Positions 1-10,860 of a stretch of 64,000 nucleotides of DNA are shown piece after piece. The translations under genes were made by a program, and so were the position numbers. How positions within the stretch are numbered: the stretch's first letter is position 1; each line of letters opens with the position of its first letter. A model generated the notes under the pieces. It did no database searches. It saw nothing but the letters and a program-made list of their open reading frames with translations, and was not told where the DNA came from. The stretch comes from Meles meles (taxonomy: Eukaryota > Chordata > Mammalia > Carnivora > Mustelidae). The stretch is taken from the NCBI RefSeq assembly GCF_922984935.1, contig NC_060075.1:58981501-59045500 (forward strand), written 5' to 3'.

Positions 1-459
1 TAGTGCTTAGAGCATACTTAATAAAACAATATTAAATATAGATACAAAAAACAAATAAAAAATTGAAATATTAGGGGAAAGTTCCCTTCTTTTAGGAAAC
101 ACACTAAGGTACTTTAGTATAATAAGGAACAGGCTGAATGTTGATTTAACTTACTTTCTATGGCAAATAAGGGCTAAATAGTCTTTATCTTCCTTCCTTA
201 TTTCTCTAAATATATAGTTATGACTGACCTGGTGCTTTGAGGTCTTGGAGTTAATTTGTTTCAGAACTGTTTCATTATTCCTCTCAGTTTTCACTTAGGA
301 ATCATTATCTACAGTAGCTTTTTTCCCTTTAACTTAATCAAGGCTGAATTAATGTACCTTGAGCTAATCATTTCTTTTTCCCCTTATAATAGTTCATTGT
401 GAATGCACATTACAACCAACCTTCTTTATAACCTATTGACATTTTGACAATTGTTGTAC

Positions 460-890
460 ATTGAATAATGCTATGATCCCCCTTCCCCCCCAAAAGATAC
501 CCATGCCCTAATCTCCAGAACCTGTGACTATGTCTCTTTAGGGGATACAAGAGCTTTGCAGATATGACTAAACCAAGGACTTTAAGATGGGAAGGTGTCC
601 TGGGTTATCCTGAGGTAATGGAGTCACCAGAGTCCTGTAAGTGGGAGAGCAGGATGTACAGAATGGAGAATCTGCTGCTGGCTTTGAAGAGGGAGGAAGA
701 GACCGCAAGCCAAGGAAGACAGGCAGCTCCTAGAAGCCGATAAAGACGAGGACCTGCACTCTTCTCTAGAGCCCACAGAAGGAACACAGTTCTACTGACC
801 CATTTTATACTTGTGACCACCGAAGGTAAAGGTGGTGAATCTGTTGGGTTGTAAGCCACGGCTGTGGTGATCTGTTACAGTGTCAGGAGG
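460..890 (+). repeat. MaLR/MER-class interspersed repeat remnant
   Basis: The stretch contains phrases typical of a widespread mammalian repeat: 'tctccagaacctgtgactat', 'gctttgcagatatgact', 'tcctgggttatcc', and near its end a 'ttgtaagccac...gtgatctgttacag' motif. It is diverged and has no open frame. The subfamily name is not asserted; a RepeatMasker run would settle it. Confidence 0.6.
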
Positions 891-1596
891 AAATTAATAC
901 AAGAATGGTCTGCAAGCAGCTTTCCCTCATCTCCTTCGTGGGATCTGAAGCTGTTGCCTGTGGTGCTGCTTTTAGGTGTGTTTTCGAGGCCAGTACTGCT
1001 CACGCAAGTGCCCCCTGTTAGTGGCTGAAGCGTGGTTGAGATGTGAGGGCAATGGTGAGCTGCCTTCTAGTAAACAGCGGGGTTTCTCCCACGTGTGATG
1101 ACCTCAGTTACAGATTAGAAAGCTGTTCACTATAATCAAAACACTAACAAATTAAGTTGAAATAAGAGTGATTTTCTAGAGGACAATTCAAGGAAATGGC
1201 ATACCTAAACCCAATTAGTACCTCTAATCAGTAAGTTTCAACTGCTCCCCATCCCTGCTTCATGTCACTTGAGTTTCCTATAAATTTGAGTGAATATACT
1301 CATCTTGAACCTTTATTGTTTCGCGATAAGTCTGGAACAATCAGATAAAATTGATATGAAAAATGTTTCCCGACTGCAATACTTTTATGTTCCTTAATTA
1401 AATATCGATCTTTGAGGTTTTCTTTGATTATCCTCTTTCCCATTTGGTTCAGAGCCCAGATTGTCTTTGTACTTCTGCTTCCACATAGAATTAAAACTAC
1501 TGCTCTGTCTCCTTTTGTTTTTCCGGGATGGGTGCTGTGATTGCTTTTTCTCCCCAACCCCCCACATTTGCCTTCCAAGATAATAACCTCAGAGCT

Positions 1597-1659
1597 CGTG
1601 CGTGTGGGGGTGTGTGTGTGTGTGCATGTATGTGTATGTGCGCGTCTGTGTGTGTCCAT
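1597..1659 (+). repeat. (GT)n-rich simple repeat, imperfect
   Basis: Alternating GT/TG sequence interrupted by GCATGTATG and GCGCGTC steps. It explains the open frames on both strands here, with His/Thr runs on the minus strand and Cys/Val runs on the plus strand. Confidence 0.85.
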
Positions 1660-1928
1660 GTTCTCCAGGTTTTTTCTGCTGAAATCCTACTGAAAGAAGG
1701 CCTGGGAAGAAGAGGGTTTTTTTTAACAAGGCAAGGCATGAAGTTATATTTAGTTCATTCTGGGTTTCACTATTCTAAATGTTAGCACCACCTCCCAACA
1801 TCCCAACCAAGTTTTGAAAATTAGGTATTTAGCATTATGTGTTTTAATTTAAAAGTTTTTTCAGTGTTAATAAAACAAAGAGAAAAAAAAATTCAATTTA
1901 TCCCAAACAGACATGAGTAAGTACAAGC

Positions 1929-1962
1929 TTGGTATAGTGGTGAGCAGAGCTGCCTGCATTCC
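1929..1962 (+). repeat. tRNA-Gly(UCC)-like 5' half fragment
   Basis: The segment 'ggtatagtggtgagcagagc' followed by 'tgcctgcattcc' resembles the D-arm to anticodon half of tRNA-Gly(UCC), with one substitution (GCAGAGC for GCATAGC) and a 3-nt insertion before TTCC. There is no 3' half, no T-arm and no acceptor pairing, so it is a retro-fragment rather than a tRNA gene. Confidence 0.45.
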
Positions 1963-2010
1963 ATAGCTCACTATTGTTTTGAACAATGCTAGTTTATCAC
2001 CTTAGTTTTT

Positions 2011-2157
2011 TTTTGTTGTTGTTGTTGTTGTTTTTAAATATAAGTTTTTATTTTTTTTATTAACATATAATGTATTATTAGCCCCAGGGGTACAGGTCTG
2101 TGAATCTCCAGGTTTACACACTTCACAGCACTCACCATAGCACACACCTTCCCCCAC
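2011..2157 (-). mobile_element. 5'-truncated L1 3' end with target-site duplication
   Basis: Read on the minus strand this is the familiar carnivore L1 3' terminus ('gctgtgaagtgtgtaaacct', 'acagacctgtacccctgggg', an AT-rich end and an A/AAC tail). It is flanked by a 15-bp direct repeat 'atcaccttagttttt' at 1996-2010 and 2158-2172, which marks a severely 5'-truncated target-primed insertion. Confidence 0.85.
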
Positions 2158-2613
2158 ATCACCTTAGTTTTTAAAGTCAAAAATGTACCATGAGTTACCT
2201 AACCTACTCCATATTTCTTAGAAAATGGGCTATAATTTTTCCTGAAACAGTACCTGTCATGTTCTGAGGCCACACTCCTAAACGACATGGACGGAAAGTT
2301 AGCGGGTCACTAAGCCAGGCCCTTCAGCCCATCAGCCCCGGTTCCTCCCGTGCCCGCCCCTTCAGTCCTCTCTCCACTGAGATCCCTTTGCTCTTCATGT
2401 TTCCGTTGTGAGACTATGTCAGAAGGAAGAAGAGCACCCAGGACAAAAATGTGTTGAGAGTGGGGGCGTTGACGATGCGAACACATTTCACACAGGCGTT
2501 CGGCGGCCCAGCCTTCCCTGGCAAACCCTTGCTGGTTGGTTGCCAACTTTTTTTTTTTAATCCGCATATTCTTGCATGAGTTCTATGTACTTTTCCTGAA
2601 TGCACACATTTCT

Positions 2614-2804
2614 TTTTATTTTATTTTATTTTATTTATTTGACAGAGAGAAATCACAGCCAGGCAGAGAGGCAGGCAGAGAGAGAGGAGGAAGCAGGCTC
2701 CCTGCGGAGCAGAGAGCCCGATGCAGGGCTCCATCCCAGGACTCTGAGATCATGACCCGAGCCCAAGGCAGAGGCTTTAACCCACTGAGCCACCTAGGTG
2801 CCCC
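2614..2804 (-). mobile_element. CAN SINE (SINEC), full length
   Basis: tRNA-Lys-derived head (reverse complement of GGGGCACCTAGGTGGCTCAG) at the right edge and an ATTTTATTTA-type tail at the left. It is flanked by a perfect 18-bp target-site duplication, 'ctgaatgcacacatttct', at 2596-2613 and 2805-2822. Confidence 0.95.
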
Positions 2805-4027
2805 CTGAATGCACACATTTCTAACATATTTTGCAGTCCAATCTTCAGAGGCATCTTCTGTATTCATGTGGTTATTTGCAAATCTTTCACTATTGGAATC
2901 GGTCCTCATTTTCAGCATGATTTGAAGAACCGGAATATTTTCCCCACATCTAAAACAATGCACATAGCGTAAGAACTTCTGGGGAATTAACTTGTTTACT
3001 TGAAACTTTGTTGGTCATTGTCTTTGAAAAATATTTTTTCTTTCATACACAAGGGAAAGAAACAAACAAACCTTTGGACTCTATCTAAAGCAACTTAGGA
3101 ATTCACATTGACTTATTTTTAACCACAGGATGGTGGAGGAACTGGTCAGTGACTTTTATTTGGCTTAAAACATTTTACTATTGAGCATTTTAAAAAATTG
3201 TGGTTTGTGGTATTAGCAAGTCTTTAAATCTTTCTATTATAACATTTTTTACACTGTCCTGAGAGCATAGAGATAGGGTCCAAAGGGGTCAGAAAGAAGT
3301 TCTGGAGAATCTCCAAGTCTCAGGTCTTATGCTTGAATTATGGGATCATACACACTTAGAAAGATAGATACTCCTAGATTTCATCATGTCTAACCATCTA
3401 ATTTTGCAAGAGAAGTAACTCAAGTCAAGAGAAGATGAGAGTGAAGAACAGAGAGCACATGGTTAATTAAAAAAAGAATTGGAGGGGAGAAACCATAGTT
3501 TCTCAAATCACATACAATGCACTTGTCCCAAAAACAATGTTACTTCAGACTTTGAACATAAACATAGCCCTCCAAAGCTCTTATAACAATAAATGAATGA
3601 TATAGATCTATCCATCTATCTCCTTCCTAGTGTTTTTATTCCTCTGGTAGAATTCTGACTAACACAGATATTGGTATCCTTGTATCTTGATATCATATTA
3701 TGATAAAAACAATTGAGCCATTGAATAAGCTTTGTCATGTAATGAAACCCACAGTCTATTTTTAAAGTTCTCATCAGTCTATTTTTAAAGTTACCAGTTT
3801 TCCCTGTAAAACTACCAGGAAGTAAGGCATTATTTATAATTTTGTTGTTTTTCCTATCAGCTAGAACATAACAAGGTATAATAGCTTTCAAAGGTGCCTA
3901 TCAGGATATAAAACAATCAGAGGCCTTATAACTGCCCCGATCTCCCATGCTGTGACCCTGATGCTCACTCACTGTGTGATATCAATTCTGTTATATAAAT
4001 GATGACCTAAAGGAATGTCCAGTCCCT

Positions 4028-4054
<27 letters not shown>

Positions 4055-4059
<5 letters not shown>

Positions 4060-4081
4060 GTAGTGAGCAGAGCTGCCTTCC
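4055..4081 (+). repeat. tRNA-Gly(UCC)-like 5' half fragment, second copy
   Basis: 'atatagtagtgagcagagct' plus 'gccttcc' matches the 5' half of tRNA-Gly(UCC) and stops at the anticodon. It follows a run of 23 T. It shares the GCAGAGC variant with the copy at 1929-1962, suggesting a common source. It is directly next to the SINE at 4094-4345. Confidence 0.45.
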
Positions 4082-4093
4082 TGGTTAAGTTTT

Positions 4094-4345
4094 GTGTGTG
4101 TGCGTGTGGGTTTTTTTGTTTTTTTTTTTTTTTTTGGTCATTGTTTTTGTTTTTTAAGAATATATTTATTTATTTGACAAAGAGAAAGACAGTGAGAGAG
4201 ACAACACAAGAAGGGGGAGGGGGAGAGGAAGAAGTAGGCTTCCCGCTGAGCAGGGAGCAAGATTCAGGGGCTGGATCCCAGGACCCTGGGATCATGACCT
4301 GAGCCGAAGACAGAAGCTTAACAACTAAGCCACCCAGGCATGCCC
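4094..4345 (-). mobile_element. CAN SINE
   Basis: Minus-orientation SINEC head ending in 'gccacccaggcatgcccc'. The A-tail has expanded into a T/G-rich stretch on the plus strand (4090-4160). The target-site duplication 'cctggttaagtttt' lies at 4080-4093 and 4346-4359. Confidence 0.93.
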
Positions 4346-4925
4346 CCTGGTTAAGTTTTAACAGAGATTTTTGTCCTATGGACCTTAACATAATTTTTAT
4401 AAAATATCTGCTTTTCTTGCTGCTGCGAGGTGACTAATGTCTGATGGAGATGATATTTAAACTAAAAGGGGATTTCTAGAACCAGAACCCTCTCCTTGGA
4501 GCTGTGAGCAATCAAGTTGAACATAAGTTAACTGACTTTTATACATACCTCTGAGTAGGATCTAGGCATGGAATAGAATGTGAATTATTGTTTGAGCTTA
4601 TTGAAGTCAGATGCCAAATTCATAGTGACATAGGCTCTTCCTTGTTATCTCTTAGGTCTCTTTTGACTTTGGAGGGAGGCTGAGCCCCACCTGAAACCAT
4701 TAACAATAACATGGTAAATTGTTTCTAACATTAGCTCTCCAGATGTGGAAGCTACAGGGTTGGTTTTTTGTTTTTTTTTTTCAGGTTTTTTAATGAGAAA
4801 AATGTAACATAATTGAAAAAAGCTTACATGTAGTAAATATGTACATGAACTAGGAGAGCTATGGTTATTGTATGTATAGAGCTGTAAGCTGGACTAATGG
4901 GCTATTTAATAAGATTCCTAAAAGA

Positions 4926-5131
4926 GGGGCTGCCTGGGTGGCTCAGTGAGTTAAGCCTCTGCCTTCGGCTCAGGTCTTGATCTCAGGGTCCTGGGATTAA
5001 GCCCTGCATCGGGCTCTCTGCTCAGCGGGGAGCCTGCTCCCCACCCCACCCCACCTCCCCCCCCCCCCCCGCCTCTCTGCCTACTTGTGATCTCTCTCTC
5101 TGTCAAATGAATAAATAAAATCTTTTTAAAA
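4926..5131 (+). mobile_element. CAN SINE
   Basis: Plus-orientation SINEC starting 'ggctgcctgggtggctcag' and ending in an AATAAATAAAATC tail. It contains a C-rich tract at 5041-5071. The target-site duplication 'attcctaaaaga' lies at 4914-4925 and 5132-5143. Confidence 0.95.
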
Positions 5132-5396
5132 ATTCCTAAAAGAATTTATTGTTAAAGTTCCTGCTTCTGGTAATGGCCAAGTCGTATCTATAAGACCAAA
5201 CTCCCTATAGATAACAAATAAAAACTCCAAACAAAGTAAGAAAAACAATTATTTGAAGTAATTGGAGAATGACCAAAACTCAGGCAGGTATGGTGGAGGG
5301 CAAAGAGCAGGAGGACTGGACACTTAGAGGAAGACAAGAGCAATGGGTGCGTGTCTCCTCCATCCTTCTAAAAAAGCGTGTATGTGCACGTGCACG

Positions 5397-5398
5397 GT

Positions 5399-5433
<35 letters not shown>
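5397..5433 (+). repeat. (GT)n microsatellite
   Basis: A nearly pure GT dinucleotide run of about 18 units, broken once by a GTC. It is probably length-polymorphic. Confidence 0.95.
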
Positions 5434-5438
<5 letters not shown>

Positions 5439-5869
5439 TTTGAGTTTGGGGCATTCATTTGAAACTCCCCAACCTCTCACCAAAAAAATGGAGGTCAGAC
5501 AGCGAAACAAGCTCTTTAAGGGACTGAAAGACAAAAATTGCAATCTCAGAACACCATCCAGTGAAACTATTCTTTAATAATAAAAGCTATTAATAAAGAC
5601 ATTTTCAAGTAAAAGTTAATTAAGGTAATTTGTTAGCAGGTCTCTGCCTCTAGCAATTCTCAAAATAGGGCTTTTTGGTTTGGGGTTTATCATTAAGAGA
5701 AATGATACAAGGTAAAAACTCAGATTTTGGGGAAAGAAGGGAAGCCCCGAAATGGTACATAAATGGATAGGTATACAACAAGTATTTTTTAACGAGAAAA
5801 ATACTCCAAACGGTTAAAACAAAAGGTGATTTTGTCTTCGGGAGTGTTTACTGTTTGTAGACACAGTTT

Positions 5870-7116
5870 ATATGATCACTATTACAAGAAAGGATGGAAG
5901 AGAGGGTAAATAGATCTGTACAGTTACAAGGTACTTATATTTTATGTAAAGTATTACAATATTAATTCAAACTAGACTGAAAATTTTTGTTTGTTCATTG
6001 TAATCCCCAGGGCAACCACTAAAAAGGTAACAAAGAGGTATAGCTAGAAGGCAATAAATTAAAATGGAATTCTAAAAAAATTCGATTAATTATAGAAGTA
6101 GGTAGGAAAGAATGGAGAGAGGAGTAAAATCCAGAGGGAAGTGGGAAAGTGGGAAGTGGGAAAAAAATCGTAAAATTGTACACTTAAATGTAACTATATT
6201 AGTAGCGGATCATACATGCCATTTAAAAGGCACAGAGTATCAAGATGGACTTTTAAAATTATTTTTATTTTTATTTTTTTAAAGATTTTACTTATTAATT
6301 TGACAGACAGAGATCACAAGCACACAGAGAGGCAGGCAGAGAGAGAGGAGGAAGCAGGCTCCCCACTGAGCAGAGAGCCCAATGAGGGGCTCGATCCCAG
6401 GACCCTGAGACCATGACCTGAGCCGAAGGCAGAGGCTTTAACCCACTGAGCCACCCAGGCGCCCCAAGATGGACTTTTTTTTTAAAGCAAGACTCAGTTA
6501 TATGGTGTGCCCAAGACTCAACCTTTAAATACAAAGACAAAGATAGCTTGGATGAAAAAAGATATGCCATACAAACAATATCCTAAAAAGGGCGGAGGAG
6601 CTATACTATCAGAAAAAGTGCACTTCAAGATAAAGATTATTACTAGAGGCAAAGAGGGACATTTCATAATGAAAAATTGGCCAGTTCATGAGAAAGACAT
6701 AACAATCATAAATGTGTATCCACCTAATAGCAGAGCCTCCAGGTGTATGAAGCAAAATTGGTCAAATTAAACAGAGCCATGGGCAGTTTGCAATCAAGGT
6801 TGATTTTGATACCCCTTTCTCAGCAGTTCATAGAATTACCGGACAGAGAAATCACTGAAGACAGAATCTCTGAACAACTCCATCAACCACCATGACCTCA
6901 TATATATTTATAGAACATTCCATCCAACAACTGCAGATTAAACATGACTTCCAAGTGTACATGGTACATTCACCAAGACAGAACACATGCTGTAAAACAA
7001 GTCTTAATAAACATACAAGTTCTGAAGTCATAATATGTGTGCTCTCTGACCACAATGAAATTATGGTGGAAAGCAATAGCATGTTAAAAAAACAAATATC
7101 TGGAGATTTTTAGAAA
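5870..7116 (+). mobile_element. old L1 fragment including ORF2 endonuclease region
   Basis: The segment around 5995-6060 ('aatccccagggcaaccact') matches the L1 region upstream of ORF2. In the frame at about 6575-6770 the translation contains SEKVHFK, RGKEGHFIM and ITIINVYPPN, recognisable as decayed L1 ORF2 endonuclease-domain sequence. The following 6890-7110 continues the L1 homology with stops and indels. It is interrupted by the SINE at 6255-6464. It is a dead copy with no intact ORF. Confidence 0.75.
6255..6464 (-). mobile_element. CAN SINE inserted in old L1
   Basis: Minus-orientation SINEC with complete head and tail. The target-site duplication 'caagatggactttt' is at 6241-6254 and 6465-6478. 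It splits the older L1 sequence. Confidence 0.95.
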
Positions 7117-7230
7117 TTATTTATTTATTTTTAAAGATTTTATTTTTAAGCAATCTCCATACCCAATGTGGGGCCCAGACCCATACTCCTGAGATCAAGA
7201 CTCAGATGCTCCGAGCCAGCCAGGCACCCC
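7117..7230 (-). mobile_element. CAN SINE, short diverged subfamily
   Basis: Minus-orientation element of about 115 bp with the 'caatctccatacccaatgtg...gagccagccaggcacccc' structure, lacking the CT-rich middle part. It is flanked by degenerate repeats of AATATCTGGAGATTTT type. Confidence 0.8.
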
Positions 7231-7501
7231 AATAACTGGAAATTTTAAAATATACTTATAAATAGTCCTTGGGCCATTGCCATTACTCATTATATTTCAG
7301 AAGCCACTGAGTGTTCGCATGCTATGTGAAACAGGTTTTGATGTGAACAAAAGACTAGAGGCCATATGGGCAAAGTAAACAAACAGCTTCTCTAAGCTCT
7401 GTGGAAAAGTATTAAGGTTTGGCCAAAAGAAGATCAATGATCAGCTAGTTCATCTGTTATTTTATCCCCAGCAGTACTGTGGCATCAGAACTTCACAATC
7501 C

Positions 7502-7727
7502 TTCTTTTTTTTTTTTTTTTTTAAGATGTATTTATTTTAGAGAAAGGAGGGGGAATGAATGAGAAAGCAGGGGGAGGGGTAGAGGAAGAAAGAGAGAGAG
7601 AAACCTCAAGCAGACTTCCCACTGAGCGTGAAATCCAACATGGGAATCGATGCCAGGACCCTGAGATAATGACCCGAGCTGAAACCAAGAGTCCGATGCC
7701 CAACCGACTGAGCCACGTGGGCACCCC
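7502..7727 (-). mobile_element. CAN SINE, older
   Basis: Minus-orientation element with a T-run at the left, GA-rich middle and the head 'gagccacgtgggcacccc'. Diverged from the young copies. Confidence 0.88.
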
Positions 7728-8357
7728 TTTTACCAATCTTTTGTTACAAGCTACTCAACCTAAACGGAATTCTACTTATGCATGTACACACAGACTTCAT
7801 CTTTCACTACTCTCTTGCCCTTATGTTTCTCACCATTATCCAGAAATCTAGTTGGAGATATGGTTGGGCATACTTATCTTCTAGATTCCATTGCATTTGG
7901 AAAAGCTGCTGCTTGTTACTAAAACCCTGTGTTTGGTGATGAGCATATTGGAAAGAAGAAAAAATGAAATATGTTTTCATCTCATTGCTCAAAAAGAAGA
8001 TAAAAAGAAAAAAAATCAGTGTTCAGAAGAACTATTACTTCTTAGAAGTCATTCCCACACACTTGGGAATGAGTTCCTACCAGCTTCCAGCTACTTCCAT
8101 GGCTTGATCTAGATCGTACAGCTACAGGACACTGCTATCTTCATCCTCTCACAGCACTGAAGCATGCCAGGTCATCTTGCCTCCAGAGATATTTTTCAGT
8201 CTCTGATCAGCCTCCAAAAAAGTGATGTCTTTCACCTCAGTTAACCTCTTATTTGTGCCAAAGCCTAGTCCTGCCTCTGTTCTACTTGTCCTCCTACCCT
8301 GTATCTTCAAGAATGTGAGCCAAGGTGGTCTACCACTCCAAGTTTAGGTCCAGTCAG

Positions 8358-8566
8358 TGTTTCTTAAAACTGAGTCTGCACCAGAATCAGCAGAATGCTT
8401 GTTAAAATAGATTGGAGGGGGAAAAAATAGATTGGAGGGTCTACCCCCAGAATTTCTGATTTATCAGGTCTGGAGTGGATTCCAACAATATCCACTTCTA
8501 ACTCCCAGGTGATGTTGATGTTGTTGGTTCTGGGGTCTACGCATAGAAAACCACAGGACTTTCCTG
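8358..8566 (+). mobile_element. MER5A-like hAT nonautonomous transposon
   Basis: Starts 'cagtgtttcttaaaactgag' and contains 'accagaatcagcagaatgct' and 'aatttctgatttatcagg', the order seen in MER5A/Charlie-derived elements. A duplicated 'aaaatagattggaggg' step lies at 8405-8440. Confidence 0.75.
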
Positions 8567-8825
8567 CTCAAAGAAAAGAGAAAGCTAAGAAAGAATCCAG
8601 TATTTACTCAACAGATTTTTTTCTCTTGTAAGAAGTCAAGACTGGCTGAATTGAGATGTTTCAAATCCTTTCACACCTCTCAAGAATACTTTAGAATTTC
8701 AGAGGAAACAGGAGTTTGAGAGAGCTAGGGAAGAAATTATAGAAAGTTTTTAAGCTAGGTTCAACTCTGTGGGGTTGGGTTTCTTCTACATCCCAATTAC
8801 CAAGGGATTAGAAACCATCTATCTC

Positions 8826-9215
8826 AGTGGTTTTTGTTTTGTTTTGTTTTTTAAGATTTCATTTATTTTGAGAGAGAGGGAGAGAGAGAGCACGTGAGCA
8901 CAAGAGAGGAAGAGGCGGAGGGAGAAGCAGACTCCCCTCTAAGCAGGGAGCCCGACACGGGACTTGATCCAAGGACCCCGGGATCATGACCTGGGCCAAA
9001 GGCAGATGTTTAATCGACTGAGCCACCCAGGTGCCCCATGGTTCTTAATATGCGGTCACTGGACCACCAGCAGCAGCAGAACCTGGGAATTTATTTGAAA
9101 TGTAAATCCCCAGGCCCCACCCTAGGTGTGCAAGTAAACTCTGGGCTGTTGTCAACAATCGGTAATCCACAACCCCTCCAGGTGATTCGCATGCCCACGA
9201 AAGTCTGAGAGCTAA
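8826..9215 (+). mobile_element. MER5A-like element split by a SINE
   Basis: The terminal 'cagtggttt' lies at 8826 and the body resumes at 9038 ('atggttcttaatatgc...acctgggaatttatttgaaatg...ccctccaggtgattcgcatgc'). The right end has the MER5A 'agtctgagagcta' motif. The insertion at 8838-9037 divides it. Confidence 0.7.
8838..9037 (-). mobile_element. CAN SINE inserted in MER5A
   Basis: Minus-orientation SINEC with a TTTTGTTTTG tail, GAGA tract and the head 'gagccacccaggtgcccc'. Flanks share a short imperfect TGGTTTTT/TGGTTCTT duplication of the MER5A end. Confidence 0.92.
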
Positions 9216-9775
9216 TGATCTAGCCCAGGCAGACTTCGCCTTTCTTAGATCTGTTCTAGGACCTGGGTGTGGGCTGAGGGGCTCACAGTTGTTCAACATG
9301 GTGTTGTCAACACTCACAATGCACTGTTCTGGAGTCCAGCAGGACAATACTGCAACAAAGTATTTTTGTTTCCTTTGGGAACAGATTAGGGAGTTTCAGG
9401 ATCATTCATCTGTTCGTTATGGGCCCACATGTTACCGGCTCTGTTTTAGAGAATAGCACAATCAATGATGCATTTCTGCAGAGTATAATAATCCAAATTC
9501 TTACTAAGTACCAGTCAGGCTGTGGTCCCAATGCTGAATTAAAAAATAAAAAGTATAGGAAAACATTAGAATGAATTTATGATCAACCTTTTAAAAGGAA
9601 ATTCTTAAGGCACAGTTACTCAGTTATTCATTCAAACATATATGAACACCTTCTCCACGAGCTATGCATCCATCTAAGATACACAGCTGAGCAGAACACA
9701 ACCCACCTCCTTTGCTGAAGACATCAGAGACTGCAGAAATCAGCCCGGGAATGGGTTTTAGGAACCATCTGCCCT

Positions 9776-9960
9776 GGTGGTTCTCAGTACCATCCTCACA
9801 ACAGGAGGATCAGTTATCCCCTGAAATTTGCCTACAAACCTTGCCCCAGGTGACCTTCTGAGTCAGAAACTCCTGGTGGAGGGGTGGGGGGAGGCGTGGC
9901 CAGCGATCCAGATTAAGCCCTTTGTGTGATCTGGACGCACACTGAGGTTTCGGAACTGTC
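9776..9960 (+). mobile_element. MER5A-like hAT remnant
   Basis: Contains 'tggtggttctcagtaccatc', 'tctgagtcagaaactcctgg' and a diverged right half. Order and spacing fit MER5A, but it is strongly mutated. Confidence 0.6.
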
Positions 9961-10084
9961 AACCTAGCCTAATTATATTTTATCTTTCTTAGGTCACAGA
10001 CCAGTCAGAGAACGGACTGAAAAGAGTCTTGAGTACAACATTGGGTGGTGCGCGCTGTGAAGTTCAGTTTCAGGCACGATCAGG

Positions 10085-10200
10085 TCCGGGCCCTTATTTT
10101 ACAATTAAGCAAAGTAAATACCGAGAGTTAAGTCACTCGCTAATTAGTTAAACAGCTAATTAATGGCAGAATGCCGCCTCCAAGCTCAAGCCAAACAATC
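10085..10200 (-). repeat. MIR remnant
   Basis: The series 'ttattttacaattaagcaaa', 'agttaagtcactcgctaatt', 'aatggcagaatg' follows the reverse complement of the MIR core (fragment of the 'ACAGATGAGGAAACTG...GTTAAGTAACTTG...AGTGGCAGAG' order). Confidence 0.6.
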
Positions 10201-10302
10201 CCAAATTCATCTCCGTACTCCTCTGCCTCCACAGCAGCAAAAGCAAAATGTGGGAGACAGAACACAGAATTGAAGCCCCACTAATCTGTGATTTAATTTT
10301 TA

Positions 10303-10494
10303 TTTTTATTTTGTTTTATTTTATTTATTTGACAGAGAGAAATCACAAGTAGGCAGAGAGGCAGGCAGAGAGAGAGGAGGAAGCAGGCTCCCCACGAAGC
10401 AGAGAGCCCGATGTGGGGCTCGATCCCCAAACCCTGGGATCATGACCTGAGCCGAAGGCAGAGGCTTTAACCCACTGAGCCACCCAGGCGCCTC
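10303..10494 (-). mobile_element. CAN SINE
   Basis: Minus-orientation full SINEC, head 'gagccacccaggcgcctc'. The target-site duplication 'gtgatttaattttta' is at 10288-10302 and 10495-10509. Confidence 0.95.
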
Positions 10495-10697
10495 GTGATT
10501 TAATTTTTAAAGAATTGATTTTGCCCACGTAAAAATGGGATTACTCCTTGGAGAAGGCAGCCCCGATTTTCTTTTTGTAATGTCTACCACGAGGAAATGT
10601 GCATGTTCCAAAACGATCTCTGAAAAACAGATATTATTCTCTGTGCCAGAATAAAATAGTATAACTTTTGGCTCTTAAAAAAAAAAAAAATGTTCTC

Positions 10698-10860
10698 GGG
10701 ACACCTGGGTGGCTCAGGTGGCTAAGTGTCTGACTCGATTTCAGCTCAGGTCATGATCTCAGGGGTGTGGGATGGAGCCCCTCATCTGGTTCCAAGGTGG
10801 GCACGGATCCTGCTTAAGAGTCTCACTCTCCTTCTTCCTCTGCCTCCTTTAAAAAAAATT
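10698..10860 (+). mobile_element. CAN SINE, older
   Basis: Plus-orientation head 'gggacacctgggtggctcag', body 'gctcaggtcatgatctcagg', truncated CT-rich part and a poly-A-like tail. Diverged from young copies. Confidence 0.88.

Noticed and set aside
2310..2567. GC-richer stretch with several overlapping minus-strand frames, considered as a CpG island or exon
   Set aside because: Too short, few CpGs, no splice-site pattern and no recognisable protein similarity.
6507..6770. 87-codon frame with L1 endonuclease similarity as a gene
   Set aside because: It is an internal piece of a dead L1 with flanking stops and a SINE interruption.
10343..10528. Repeated short frames with GAWVAQWVKASAFGSGHDPR-like peptides
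   Set aside because: These are SINE translations, not a protein family.
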